64,000 nucleotides of DNA from contig NZ_RHHQ01000021.1 of assembly GCF_003710825.1 (NCBI RefSeq), positions 1-64,000 of the forward strand. The letters run 5' to 3'. Shown here one piece after another: positions 52,645 to 63,100 of this stretch; the first letter of the stretch is position 1; every line of letters begins with the position of its first letter. A program made the position numbers and the translations under genes. This DNA is from Brevibacillus fluminis (GTDB lineage Bacteria; Bacillota; Bacilli; Brevibacillales; Brevibacillaceae). A model generated the notes under the pieces. That model worked only from the letters and a program-made list of their open reading frames with translations, ran no database searches and had not been told where the DNA came from.

Positions 52645-54729
52645 GTGGATTTTTTGCCTTTATTGAATCTAATTGCGTTCTTTCTGGTTTTAGCTTATGG
52701 GCTCTATCTATTTGCCCACGTCGTGTACAGTCGTTACTTGTTTATCAAGCTTGGCAAGAAAAGCAACGTGAAGGACGATTTTTCCACAAGGTTGAATCTG
52801 ATCCTGGAAAACGTCGTGTTCCAGAAAAAGCTCCTGAAAGACAAAAAGAGCGGCGTCATGCACGTCGTGATGTTTTACGGCTTCATCATCCTGCAGTTCG
52901 GCGCATTGGAACTGATCATCAAAGGGCTGGTTACGGGTTTTGAGCTTCCTTTTGGCAGCGCTCACAAGTACTTCAGCTTGATGCAGGAGATCACGTCCTT
53001 CCTGATTTTGCTGGCAGTAGCTTTTGCTTACTACCGCCGATATATCGAGAAGCTGAAGCGTTTGAAGCGCGGTCTGAAATCGGGACTGGTTTTGATTTTT
53101 CTCTCCAGTTTGATGGCTTCGGTTTTGCTGTCTCTTGCATTTGAGCAAGTTTGGCTCGGTCATGAAGCTTCCGGCTTTGCACCGATTTCCTCGCTGATTG
53201 CCCTGGCGTTCGCAGGCATCGGCAAAACGGCAGCAGCCGCATTGTTTTATGTGTTCTGGTGGATGCACTTGATCGTTTTGCTCGCGTTCGCCGTATATGT
53301 TCCACAGTCCAAGCATGCGCACGTTATTTTTGCAGCGTTCAATGTTTGGTTCAAAAAGCTCGACCCGCCTGGAAAGCTCTCCACGATCAATTTCGAGGAT
53401 GAGACGCAGGAAGTGTTCGGTGTCGGAAAAATTGAGGATTTCACACAAGTGCAGCTGATCGACCTGTACGCCTGTGTGGAGTGCGGGCGCTGCACGAGCA
53501 TGTGCCCGGCATCGGGAACAGGCAAAATGCTGTCGCCGATGGATCTGATCGTCAAAATGCGCGACCATCTGACGGAAAAAGGGGCCGCAGTTACATCACG
53601 CACTCCGTGGATGCCGAGCTTTGCTTTTCCTGATGCAGCGGCAAACAAACTGGCTTTCCAGGCAACTGAAGCAGCGGCAACAGCGGAAGCGCCGGAAAAA
53701 CAGGGAGCTGCCTATGAAGTCAATCTGATCGGAGATGTCATCACCGAACAAGAGCTGTGGGCGTGCACGACCTGCCGCAATTGCGAGGACCAATGCCCGG
53801 TTATGAATGAGCACGTCGACAAAATCATCGATCTGCGCCGCTATCTTGTAATGACAGAAGGCAGCATGCCACAGGAAGCACAGCGCGCGCTGAACAATAT
53901 CGAGCGCCAGGGAAATCCTTGGGGGATTAACCGAAAAGACCGGATGAAATGGATCGAAGGTCTGCAAGGCCAATATGAGGTCCCAACCGTGAAAGAAACC
54001 GATGAGTTCGAGTACTTGTTCTGGGTCGGCTCGATGGGATCGTATGACAACCGTAGCATGAAAATCTCGCATGCGTTTATCAAGCTGATGCATGAGGCGG
54101 GCATCAAGTTCGCGATTCTCGGCAATGAGGAGAAGAACTCGGGTGACACGGCGCGCCGGATCGGGAATGAATTTTTGTTCCAGCAGCTCGCCCAGGAAAA
54201 CGTTGCCCTGTTTGAAGCATATGATGTGAAAAAGATCGTCACGTGCGATCCGCATGCGTTCAATACGTTTAAAAACGAATATCCGGAATTCGGCCTCAAT
54301 GCAGAAGTGTACCACCACTCTGAATTGTTGGCACAGTGGGTCAAAGAAGGGCGCCTGAAGCCGACAAAAGAGGTGAAAGAGCGGATCACCTATCATGACT
54401 CATGCTATCTCGGCCGCTACAACGAAATTTATGATAAGCCGCGCGAAATTTTAGAAGCGATCCCGGGTGTGGAAATTTTGGAGATGAAGCGCAGTGGTTG
54501 CGACAGCATGTGCTGCGGCGCAGGCGGCGGCTTGATGTGGATGGAGGAGCACGAAGGAACGCGCGTCAATGTGGCGCGAACCGAACAGGCTCTTGAAGTG
54601 AACCCGACAGCCATCGCGAGTGCGTGCCCATATTGCCTGACTATGATGAACGATGGCGTCAAAATGAAGGAAGCCGAAGACCAGGTGAAAACGAAAGACA
54701 TCGCGGAAATTTTGGCGGAAGCACTGTAA
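52645..54729 (+). CDS. fadF: Membrane iron-sulfur oxidoreductase FadF (heterodisulfide-reductase type)
   Basis: 694 residues. Five or six N-terminal membrane segments (to about 240) resemble NarI-type quinone-reactive subunits. Two 4Fe-4S motifs follow (CVECGRCTSMCP, CTTCRNCEDQCP), then two CCG cysteine-rich domains (ITYHDSCYLGRYNEIY; GCDSMCCGAGGG). It is like B. subtilis FadF (YwjF) and probably passes electrons from acyl-CoA dehydrogenase and ETF to the quinone pool. GTG 52645 has GGGGGAG upstream. The FadR-like box at its promoter supports a role in fatty-acid breakdown. Confidence 0.88.
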   Translation: MDFLPLLNLIAFFLVLAYGLYLFAHVVYSRYLFIKLGKKSNVKDDFSTRLNLILENVVFQKKLLKDKKSGVMHVVMFYGFIILQFGALELIIKGLVTGFELPFGSAHKYFSLMQEITSFLILLAVAFAYYRRYIEKLKRLKRGLKSGLVLIFLSSLMASVLLSLAFEQVWLGHEASGFAPISSLIALAFAGIGKTAAAALFYVFWWMHLIVLLAFAVYVPQSKHAHVIFAAFNVWFKKLDPPGKLSTINFEDETQEVFGVGKIEDFTQVQLIDLYACVECGRCTSMCPASGTGKMLSPMDLIVKMRDHLTEKGAAVTSRTPWMPSFAFPDAAANKLAFQATEAAATAEAPEKQGAAYEVNLIGDVITEQELWACTTCRNCEDQCPVMNEHVDKIIDLRRYLVMTEGSMPQEAQRALNNIERQGNPWGINRKDRMKWIEGLQGQYEVPTVKETDEFEYLFWVGSMGSYDNRSMKISHAFIKLMHEAGIKFAILGNEEKNSGDTARRIGNEFLFQQLAQENVALFEAYDVKKIVTCDPHAFNTFKNEYPEFGLNAEVYHHSELLAQWVKEGRLKPTKEVKERITYHDSCYLGRYNEIYDKPREILEAIPGVEILEMKRSGCDSMCCGAGGGLMWMEEHEGTRVNVARTEQALEVNPTAIASACPYCLTMMNDGVKMKEAEDQVKTKDIAEILAEAL

Positions 54730-54757
54730 GCGGGATTCATAGCAAATAGGCAGGTGA

Positions 54758-54779
54758 GGGAAGCGAGATTTCGCTTCCC
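54758..54779 (+). terminator. Hairpin after fadF
   Basis: GGGAAGCGA-GATT-TCGCTTCCC, a perfect stem without a strong T run (CTGCTTTC follows), so termination may be partial. Confidence 0.5.
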
Positions 54780-54796
54780 CTGCTTTCTCAACCTAA

Positions 54797-54826
54797 TTGA
54801 GCGAGCGATCAATCAGATGGTATAAT
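54797..54826 (+). promoter_or_regulatory. Promoter of the thiolase operon with operator S2
   Basis: TTGAGC (54797-54802), 18 bases, TATAAT (54821-54826). Operator S2, TGAGCGAGCGATCAATCAG (54798-54816), covers the -35 and most of the spacer. A protein bound here would block RNA polymerase. Confidence 0.65.
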
Positions 54827-54893
54827 ATAGCATTGTATACGGAATGTTTTTACTTTTAAACGGCAAGCAATCTGTGAGGGGAGTGGAAGCGAG

Positions 54894-56078
54894 ATGAAAA
54901 CGGTAATTGTCGGCGCGGCGCGCACACCGATCGGCAAATTGGGCGGTTCTTTGAAAGATATTCCTGCAGTCGACTTAGGGGCGATCACGATCAAAGAAGC
55001 GCTGAATCGCGCTAGTGTGGCTGGTGATCAGGTAGAGGAAGTCATCATGGGGATGGTCGTTCAAGCAGGAGCAGGCCAAATTCCATCCCGGCAAGCGGCT
55101 CGCAAAGCGGGATTGGCGTGGGACGTAGCCTCTGAAACGATCAACAAAGTGTGTGCATCCGGAATGCGCGCAGTCACCATGGCGGACCAGATTATCCGCG
55201 CAGGCGATGCCCAAATCGTCGTGGCTGGCGGAATGGAAAGCATGAGCAATGCGCCGTATGCACTGCCGCAGGCACGTTATGGTCTGCGAATGGGAGACTC
55301 AGCCGTGACGGACCTGATGATGCACGATGGCTTGACGTGCCCGTTTGACTCGGTGCCGATGGCGGTTCACGGCAGCAATGTTGCCGCAGAGTACGGCATC
55401 ACCCGCGAAGAGCAGGACCGCTGGGCGTACATAAGCCAGCAGCGTACAGCGCAGGCGATCGCGTCCGGCAAACTGGCGGAGGAGATCGTGCCGGTACCGG
55501 TACTGCAGCGAAAAGGCGATCCGTTGCTGGTCAGCACGGATGAGGCGCCGCGCCCGGAAACGACGCCGGAAGGACTCGCCAAGCTTCCCCCTGTTTATAA
55601 AAAAGATGGGACGATTACAGCAGGCAACGCACCGGGTATCAACGACGGTGCGGCAGCGATGGTGCTCATGTCGGACAGCAAAGCGTCCGAGCTTGGTGTA
55701 AAACCGTTGGCAACGATCCTCGGCCACGCCCAGGCAGGGGCAGAGGCGCCTTATATCGCAACGACGCCAGGTTTGGCGATTCAGAAGCTTTTGGCAAAAA
55801 CCGGCGTGTCGCTGGAGCAGATCGATCTGTTCGAGGTGAACGAAGCGTTTGCCGCTGTCGTACTGACGAGCGGGCAGATCGTCGGTTGGGATGAAAATAA
55901 AGTGAACGTGAACGGCGGTGCGATTGCGCTCGGTCATCCGATCGGGGCCAGCGGAGCCCGCATCGTGATGAGCTTGATTTATGAATTGCGACGTAGGGGC
56001 GGCGGACTCGGTATCGCAGCGATTTGCAGCGGGGCAGCACAAGGAGATGCGATTCTTTTACAGGTAGAGGGGGCGTAA
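54894..56078 (+). CDS. Acetyl-CoA C-acyltransferase (thiolase)
   Basis: 394 residues. Active-site motifs: NKVCASGMRAV (acyl-accepting Cys), NVNGGAIALGHPIGASGARI (His) and ICSGAAQGDA (second Cys). It cleaves 3-ketoacyl-CoA with CoA to acetyl-CoA or, in reverse, makes acetoacetyl-CoA. GAGGGGAG precedes the ATG. First gene of a run with 3-hydroxyacyl-CoA dehydrogenase and acyl-CoA dehydrogenases, similar to the B. subtilis mmgABC order. Confidence 0.9.
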   Translation: MKTVIVGAARTPIGKLGGSLKDIPAVDLGAITIKEALNRASVAGDQVEEVIMGMVVQAGAGQIPSRQAARKAGLAWDVASETINKVCASGMRAVTMADQIIRAGDAQIVVAGGMESMSNAPYALPQARYGLRMGDSAVTDLMMHDGLTCPFDSVPMAVHGSNVAAEYGITREEQDRWAYISQQRTAQAIASGKLAEEIVPVPVLQRKGDPLLVSTDEAPRPETTPEGLAKLPPVYKKDGTITAGNAPGINDGAAAMVLMSDSKASELGVKPLATILGHAQAGAEAPYIATTPGLAIQKLLAKTGVSLEQIDLFEVNEAFAAVVLTSGQIVGWDENKVNVNGGAIALGHPIGASGARIVMSLIYELRRRGGGLGIAAICSGAAQGDAILLQVEGA

Positions 56079-56082
56079 TCAA

Positions 56083-56934
56083 ATGAACGTACAAACATTC
56101 ATGGTAATCGGTGCTGGCCAGATGGGCAGCGGTATCGCACAAGTAGCCGCGCAGGCAGGACTTGATGTAATCCTGCACGATGTCAAACAGGAATTCGTGG
56201 AACGCGGGCTCGCCACGATCACCAAAAACCTGACACGCAATGTGGAGAAGGGCAAATTGAACGAAGAGGATAAAGCGGCTACATTATCGCGCATTCGCTT
56301 GTCAACCGATTTGGCAAACGGCGCGGCGGCCGATTTCGTCGTCGAAGCCGTGACAGAAAATATGGCTGTCAAGACCGAGATTTTCAAGACGCTTGATGAA
56401 GTATGCCCGCCGCATACCGTGCTGGCGAGCAACACCTCTTCCTTGCCAATTACTGAGATCGCGGCGATCACCAAGCGCCCGGAAAAAGTCATCGGCATGC
56501 ATTTCATGAACCCGGTGCCTGTGATGAAGCTGGTCGAGGTCATTCGCGGCCTGCAAACGGCGGACGAGGTGTACCAGCTTGTTGAGGACCTTTCCAGAAA
56601 AATGGGCAAGGTACCGGTCACGGTCAATGATTTCCCTGGCTTCATCTCCAACAGGATCTTGATGCCAATGATCAATGAAGCGATCTACTGCGTGTACGAG
56701 GGTGTCGCGACGCCTGAGGCGATCGATGACATCATGAAGATGGGGATGAACCATCCGATGGGCCCACTGACTTTGGCTGATTTCATCGGTTTGGACACAT
56801 GTCTTTATATCATGGAAGTGCTGCATGAGGGATTGGGCGATTCGAAATACAGACCGTGCCCTCTGTTGCGAAAATATGTGAAAGCAGGATGGTTAGGCCG
56901 CAAAACAGGCCGTGGTTTCTATTCATACCAATAG
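56083..56934 (+). CDS. 3-hydroxybutyryl/3-hydroxyacyl-CoA dehydrogenase
   Basis: 283 residues. NAD-binding GAGQMGSGIAQVAAQAG at the N-terminus; VVEAVTENMAVK with the catalytic Glu region; HFMNPVPVMKLVEVI with the His-Asn pair; a C-terminal helical domain (NHPMGPLTLADFIGLD). It oxidises 3-hydroxyacyl-CoA to 3-ketoacyl-CoA, the thiolase substrate. It starts four bases after the thiolase stop. Confidence 0.92.
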   Translation: MNVQTFMVIGAGQMGSGIAQVAAQAGLDVILHDVKQEFVERGLATITKNLTRNVEKGKLNEEDKAATLSRIRLSTDLANGAAADFVVEAVTENMAVKTEIFKTLDEVCPPHTVLASNTSSLPITEIAAITKRPEKVIGMHFMNPVPVMKLVEVIRGLQTADEVYQLVEDLSRKMGKVPVTVNDFPGFISNRILMPMINEAIYCVYEGVATPEAIDDIMKMGMNHPMGPLTLADFIGLDTCLYIMEVLHEGLGDSKYRPCPLLRKYVKAGWLGRKTGRGFYSYQ

Positions 56935-56989
56935 GCTGGTCAGCGAATCAAAATGAACGGAAGAAAAAGCTTGGAGGGGTAGGGCAGCG

Positions 56990-58129
56990 ATGAATCTGCA
57001 CATGACCGAAGAACAATTGATGATGCGCAAAATGGTTCAGGATTTTGCCAGAAAAGAGATTGCGCCTTTTGTCGCGACGATGGAGGAAACTGAACAGTTC
57101 CCACGCCATCTGATCAAGAAAATGGGAGAAGCCGGTTTGATGGGCATACCGGTTCCGGAAGAATGGGGAGGAGTCGGGGCCGATTTCACCTCATACATTC
57201 TCGCTATTCATGAAATCTCCAAAGTGAGCGCGACTGTCGGGGTCATTCTATCGGTTCATACATCGGTAGGAACCAACCCGATTCTGTATTTCGGCACGGA
57301 CGAGCAGAAGCGGACGTACCTCCCCAAACTGGCTTCCGGTCAGTTTCTCGGCGCTTTCGCTTTGACAGAGCCTGGGGCGGGTTCGGATGCGAGCAGAATC
57401 CGTACATCAGCCGTCCGGCAGGGAGATGAGTACGTTTTAAACGGCAGTAAGGTGTTTATTACCAACGGTGGTGAGGCTGACATCTACATTACGTTTGCCG
57501 TTACCGACCCGTCTGCCGGAACGAAAGGAATCTCCGCCTTTATCGTAGAAAAAGAAACACCAGGTTTTTCGATCGGCAAAAAGGAAAAGAAAATGGGGCT
57601 ATCCGGTTCCAGCACGACGGAATTGATCTTTGATCAGGCTCGTGTTCCTGCTGCCAATCGTTTGGGAGAAGAAGGCGAAGGATTCAAAATTGCACTGGCC
57701 AACCTGGACCGAGGGCGTATCGGGATCGCGGCGCAAGCACTTGGAATCGCAGAGGCAGCTTTCGAGCTGGCGAACAGCTATGCGAAAGAGCGGAAGCAAT
57801 TCGGCAAACCGATCGCATCCCATCAGGCAATCGGCTTCAAGCTGGCTGACATGGCAACAGAGGTCGAAGCCGCGCGCTTGTTAGTCTATCGCGCAGCCTG
57901 GTTGCAAAGCGAGGGCCTGCCGTGCGGACGGGAAGCGGCCATGGCCAAGCGGTTTGCTTCTGACACAGCGATGAAAACAGCGACGGAAGCGGTGCAGGTT
58001 TACGGCGGCTACGGCTATACCCGGGAATATCCGGTGGAGCGGCTGTTCCGCGATGCCAAGGTCACCCAAATTTATGAAGGAACCAACGAAATACAGCGTC
58101 TCGTAATTGCAAAGCATCTGCTTTCCTAA
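56990..58129 (+). CDS. Acyl-CoA dehydrogenase (first of two)
   Basis: 379 residues, FAD-dependent. FALTEPGAGSDAS is the FAD/substrate signature; the catalytic base is the Glu of IYEGTNEIQR; VYGGYGYTREYPVERLFRD is conserved in short/branched-chain members. It introduces the alpha-beta double bond in acyl-CoA and passes electrons to ETF. Resembles MmgC/AcdA. Located 55 bases after the hydroxyacyl-CoA dehydrogenase gene. Confidence 0.92.
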   Translation: MNLHMTEEQLMMRKMVQDFARKEIAPFVATMEETEQFPRHLIKKMGEAGLMGIPVPEEWGGVGADFTSYILAIHEISKVSATVGVILSVHTSVGTNPILYFGTDEQKRTYLPKLASGQFLGAFALTEPGAGSDASRIRTSAVRQGDEYVLNGSKVFITNGGEADIYITFAVTDPSAGTKGISAFIVEKETPGFSIGKKEKKMGLSGSSTTELIFDQARVPAANRLGEEGEGFKIALANLDRGRIGIAAQALGIAEAAFELANSYAKERKQFGKPIASHQAIGFKLADMATEVEAARLLVYRAAWLQSEGLPCGREAAMAKRFASDTAMKTATEAVQVYGGYGYTREYPVERLFRDAKVTQIYEGTNEIQRLVIAKHLLS

Positions 58130-58159
58130 CACAAATGGATACATGAGGGGGAGACCGGC

Positions 58160-59302
58160 ATGGATTTTCGTTTAACAGAAGAGCAAGAAATGATTCGCAA
58201 AATGGTTCGGGAATTCTCGGAAAACCAAGTGGCGCCGACTGCGACAGAGCGCGATGAGGAAGAGCGGTTCGACCGCGACATTTTTGAGCAAATGGCGGAG
58301 CTGGGCTTGACCGGCATTCCATGGCCGGAGGAGTACGGCGGTGCAGGCGCTGACTACCAAAGCTATGTCATTGCCGTAGAAGAGCTGTCCCGCGTCGACG
58401 CATCGATCGGGGTCACGCTTTCGGCTCACGTCTCGCTGGCAAGCTGGCCGATCTACAAGTTCGGTACCGAGGAGCAGAAGCAAAAATTCCTGCGCCCACT
58501 GGCGGAAGGCAAAAAGATGGGCGCGTACTGTCTGACAGAGCCGGGCTCCGGTTCTGACTCCGCAGGAATGCGTACCACAGCGGTGAAGGACGGAGACGAA
58601 TACATTTTAAACGGCAGCAAAATCTTCATCACCAATGCTGGAGAAGCAGAAACGTACATTGTATTCGCCGTTACCGATCCGGCAGCGAAGCATAAAGGCG
58701 TCAGCGCCTTCATCGTGGAGAAAGGCATGCCCGGGTTCACGATGGGGAAAAAGGAGAAGAAGCTCGGGATTCGTTCTTCCTTAACACTGGCAGTTCACTT
58801 TGACAATGTGCGTGTGCCGAAAGAAAACTTGCTCGGCGAAGAAGGCCACGGCTTCAAGATCGCCATGATGACACTTGATGGCGGCCGCAACGGAATCGCT
58901 GCCCAAGCATTAGGGATTGCGCAAGGCGCTTATGAGGCCGCGCTCAACTACGCCAAGGAACGCGTGCAGTTCGGCAAACCGATCAGTGCGCTGCAAGCCA
59001 TCCAGTTCAAGCTGGCTGACATGGCGACCAAGATCGAAGCGGCCCGCCTGCTGACCTACCAAGCGGCATGGCTGGAAGATCAAGGACTCCCTTACGGCAA
59101 AGCTTCGGCGATTTCCAAAGTGTTCGCCGGCGACACAGCGATGGAAGTTACGACCGAAGCGGTGCAAGTGTTTGGCGGCTACGGCTATACGCGTGATTAT
59201 CCGGTCGAGCGCTTCATGCGCGATGCCAAAATTACGCAAATTTACGAAGGTACGAACGAAATACAGCGCGTCGTTATCAGCAATATGCTGCTCAAAGAGT
59301 AG
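58160..59302 (+). CDS. acdA: Acyl-CoA dehydrogenase (second of two)
   Basis: 380 residues, clearly related to the preceding enzyme along its whole length (YCLTEPGSGSDSAG, VFGGYGYTRDYPVERFMRD, IYEGTNEIQR with the catalytic Glu). The pair probably arose by tandem duplication and may differ in chain-length or branch preference. In B. subtilis acdA follows fadF and precedes rpoE; the present position before tetR-icmF-rpoE is in line with that. Confidence 0.9.
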   Translation: MDFRLTEEQEMIRKMVREFSENQVAPTATERDEEERFDRDIFEQMAELGLTGIPWPEEYGGAGADYQSYVIAVEELSRVDASIGVTLSAHVSLASWPIYKFGTEEQKQKFLRPLAEGKKMGAYCLTEPGSGSDSAGMRTTAVKDGDEYILNGSKIFITNAGEAETYIVFAVTDPAAKHKGVSAFIVEKGMPGFTMGKKEKKLGIRSSLTLAVHFDNVRVPKENLLGEEGHGFKIAMMTLDGGRNGIAAQALGIAQGAYEAALNYAKERVQFGKPISALQAIQFKLADMATKIEAARLLTYQAAWLEDQGLPYGKASAISKVFAGDTAMEVTTEAVQVFGGYGYTRDYPVERFMRDAKITQIYEGTNEIQRVVISNMLLKE

Positions 59303-59371
59303 ATAGCGGACGGTGGCATGCAGATCAAGCAAGGCATGCCACCAATTCCTCGCCAAAAACAAGAATGGGGA

Positions 59372-59401
59372 TTGTGACTTCCATTCCACTCATCGTATAA
59401 T
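59372..59401 (+). promoter_or_regulatory. Promoter of the tetR-icmF unit
   Basis: TTGTGA (59372-59377), 18 bases, TATAAT (59396-59401). The start lies 80 bases after the -10. Confidence 0.6.
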
Positions 59402-59443
59402 GATAGGAAGCGAGAGTGATTGGTCGCACTATTTTAAAATTTC

Positions 59444-59462
59444 TGACCAAACGCTCAGTCAG
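59444..59462 (+). promoter_or_regulatory. TetR-type operator S3 in the tetR leader
   Basis: TGACCAAACGCTCAGTCAG, 15 of 19 identical to S1, between promoter and tetR start. Its position suggests autoregulation. Confidence 0.5.
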
Positions 59463-59481
59463 TATGAAAGGTGGGCCCATT

Positions 59482-60114
59482 GTGTCAGAACGTAAGAAAA
59501 CCATCCCTTCTTTGGTGAAGGACCCGAAACTAATTGAAAAGCGTCGCGAGCAGATTATCGAGGCAGCTGTTGACCTTTTCATCAATAAAGGCTTTTACAA
59601 AACAACGACCCGTGAGATTGCCCGCGCTTCGGGCTTTAGCATCGGGACGCTGTATGAATATATCGAGTCCAAGGAAGACGTGCTGTACCTTGTGTGCGAC
59701 GCGATCCATGCCGAGGTGGAAAATCGACTTCGTGAGGCGATCAACTTCAATGGCAGCGGGCTGAAAATTTTGAAGCTGGCGCTGCGCAGCTTTTTCCGCG
59801 TGATGGATCAAATGAGCGATCGTGTGCTTTTGATTTATCAGGAAGCCAAATCGCTGCCGAAGGAAACGTTGCGCTATGTTCTCGGACGCGAGGAAGCGAT
59901 TAGCGGGATTTTCGAGGAAATTTTGCGGAAAGGGATTGCCGACAGCTCGATCCATATCGATGAGAAGCATGTCAAGCTGATGGCTGACAACATCATGGTG
60001 CTGGGGGAAATGTGGGTATTCCGCCGCTGGGCTCTGCACAAGCATTATTCGTTGGATGAATTCATCGAGAAGCAAACGGCGCTTCTATTAGGCGAAATGA
60101 GCAACGAGAAATAG
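59482..60114 (+). CDS. TetR-family regulator of the acyl-CoA region
   Basis: About 210 residues. The helix-turn-helix is in IIEAAVDLFINKGFYKTTTREIARASGFSIGTLYEYIESKEDVL; the rest is a helical ligand domain that probably binds acyl-CoA. GTG 59482 has AAAGGTG upstream; ATG 59464 lacks a ribosome site. It lies between the acyl-CoA dehydrogenase genes and icmF, and is the best candidate to bind S1, S2 and S3. It is not clearly orthologous to FadR. Confidence 0.82.
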   Translation: MSERKKTIPSLVKDPKLIEKRREQIIEAAVDLFINKGFYKTTTREIARASGFSIGTLYEYIESKEDVLYLVCDAIHAEVENRLREAINFNGSGLKILKLALRSFFRVMDQMSDRVLLIYQEAKSLPKETLRYVLGREEAISGIFEEILRKGIADSSIHIDEKHVKLMADNIMVLGEMWVFRRWALHKHYSLDEFIEKQTALLLGEMSNEK

Positions 60115-60172
60115 CTTACACAGCTGCGCGCCGTCAACAAAGTGTAATTGAGAGAAGCGAGGGGAAACTGCG

Positions 60173-63100
60173 ATGGAAACGCAAAGCTATCGTCCTGTCA
60201 ATAAAATCAGATTTGTGACGGCTGCCAGCCTCTATGACGGGCATGACGCCTCAATCAACATCATGCGGAGAATCCTGCAATCGTCCGGAGCTGAGGTGAT
60301 TCACCTCGGCCATAACCGTTCCGTCGACGAGGTGGTAACGGCCGCGATCCAGGAAGATGTGCAAGGAATTGCAATCAGCTCGTATCAAGGCGGACATGTG
60401 GAATATTTCAAATATATGATCGACCTGCTTCGTGAGCGCGGGGCCGGTCATATTCGCGTATTTGGCGGCGGGGGCGGCGTCATCGTCCCCCGCGAAATCC
60501 GCGAGCTGGAAGAGTACGGGGTAGCCAAAATTTATTCGCCTGACGATGGGCGCAAGTTTGGCTTGCAAGGAATGATCAACGACATGCTGCGCCAGACCGA
60601 TTTTCCGACGGTCAAGCAGCTGCAAAGTGAGTGCGAGCTTGTTAAGGAGCAAAAGCACGATGCTGTGGCCCGTCTGATTTCCGTTGCGGAATATGCAGTG
60701 AGCAATCCGGGCGCTTTTGCAGAGGTGGAAGATAAGCTCGCGACAGATTCAGGCAGAACCATTCCTGTGATGGGAATTACCGGTACGGGCGGCGCGGGAA
60801 AAAGCTCGCTGACCGACGAATTGGTACGCCGTTTCCTTTATCAATATAAAAACAAAACGATCGCGATCCTTTCCGTCGACCCATCCAAGCAAAAAACAGG
60901 CGGGGCGCTGCTGGGTGACCGGATTCGCATGAATGCGATCAACAGCCCGCGCGTTTACATGCGTTCTTTGGCAACCCGTAAATCGGGCTCGGAGCTGTCA
61001 GCTGCGGTAACCGATGCGATAAAGGTGGCAAAAGCTGCCGACTTTGATCTGATTATTGTGGAAACGAGCGGGATTGGCCAAGGTGATGCGCAAATCACTG
61101 ATGTCTGCGACGTCTCCGTGTATGTCATGACATCTGAGTTCGGTGCGCCTTCCCAGCTGGAGAAAATCGACATGCTTGATTTTGCCGATTTGATCGCGAT
61201 CAATAAGTTTGACCGCAAAGGATCGGAGGATGCGCTGCGCGAGGTTCGCAAGCAGTACCGTCGCAACCACAATGCCTTTGAGCTTGCGGACGAAGAAATT
61301 CCTGTCTATGGCACGATTGCCAGCCAGTTCAACGATGCGGGCACGAATGTCTTTTTTGCAGCCACCATGCGAGCGCTCGCTCGGAAAACGGATGTCGATT
61401 GGGACGTCGCTTCTCTCGACGTCAAACCAGTGGAAATCTACAAAAAATCGCTGATTCCTGCCGACCGTGTGAACTACTTGCAGGAAATCGCCCAAACCGT
61501 GCGTGATTACGGCGCATTTGTCGAGCAGCAATCGGGCCTGGCACGCAAGCTGTTCCAGCTTCACGGTGCGAAAGAGACGCTGCTCGCTTCCGGCGAGGCG
61601 TTGTCCGGAGAGCTTGTAGCCTTGCTTGATCAGCAGATCAGCCATTTTGAAGAGCAGCTTCATCCCGAATGCCGCAAGCTGCTCGCCAAGTGGCCGACGC
61701 AAAAGGCTGCCTATCAACAAGACCAACTGGTTACGAAGGTACGCGATAAGGAATTGGTCACCAAGCTATTTACCACCTCCTTGTCAGGCACGCGGATTCC
61801 GAAGGTGAGCGTTCCGCAGTTTGTCGATTGGGGCGAAATTTTGAAATGGCTGCTGCGCGAAAACGTGCCGGGCGAATTCCCGTATACGGCAGGCGTGTTT
61901 CCCTTCAAGCGGGAAGGTGAGGACCCGAAACGTCAGTTTGCGGGCGAGGGGACGCCGGAGAGAACGAATCGACGCTTTCACTTCCTGTCGCAAAACGACG
62001 AGGCGAAGCGACTCAGCACGGCATTCGACAGTGTCACTTTGTACGGGGAGGACCCTGACCATCGCCCTGACATTTACGGCAAGATCGGTACGAGCGGCGT
62101 CAGCGTTTGCACGCTCGATGACATGAAGAAGCTGTACGCAGGCTTTGATCTGTGTGCGCCAAGCACATCTGTGTCCATGACCATCAACGGTCCGGCTCCG
62201 ATGATTTTGGCGATGTTCATGAATGCAGCGATCGAACAACAAATCGCCAAGTTCGTAGCAAGGGAAGGACGCCAGCCGAACGAAGAGGAAGCTGCGCAAA
62301 TCAAGGCGTACACCCTCGCCAACGTTCGCGGTACGGTGCAAGCGGATATTTTGAAAGAAGACCAAGGGCAAAATACGTGCATTTTCTCGACGGAGTTCGC
62401 TTTGCGGATGATGGGGGACATTCAGCAGTATTTCATCGACCATAAAGTGCGCAACTACTATTCGGTATCCATCTCCGGGTACCATATCGCGGAGGCGGGC
62501 GCCAACCCGATCTCGCAGCTGGCGTTTACACTGGCGAACGGATTTACGTACTTGGAGTATTACTTGAGTCGCGGCATGAATATCGATGATTTTGCGCCGA
62601 ATCTATCATTCTTCTTCTCCAATGGACTCGATCCGGAATACACCGTGATCGGCCGTGTGGCGCGCCGTATTTGGGCAACGACTTTGAAAAACAAATATGG
62701 GGCAAATGATCGCAGCCAAAAGCTGAAGTACCATATTCAAACGTCCGGACGTTCCTTGCATGCGCAGGAAATGGACTTCAACGATATCCGTACGACGCTG
62801 CAAGCCCTGGTCGCTATTTATGACAACTGCAACTCACTGCACACCAACGCATATGACGAGGCGATCACGACACCGACGGAAAACTCCGTACGTCGCGCAA
62901 TGGCCATTCAGATGATCATCAACAAGGAGCTCGGTTTGGCGAAAAACGAGAACCCGCTGCAAGGTGCGTTCATCATCGAAGAATTGACGGACCTGGTGGA
63001 AGAGGCTGTTCTGCAAGAGTTCGAGCGCCTAGGTTCCCGTGGCGGCGTGCTCGGCGCTATGGAGACGCAATATCAACGTGGCAAAATCCAGGATGAATCG

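Noticed and set aside
60233..60262. Missing Gly in the B12 motif of IcmF (DGHDAS instead of DxHxxG)
   Set aside because: IcmF proteins are known to vary at this position, and the ligand His and the rest of the domain are intact; not evidence of inactivation.
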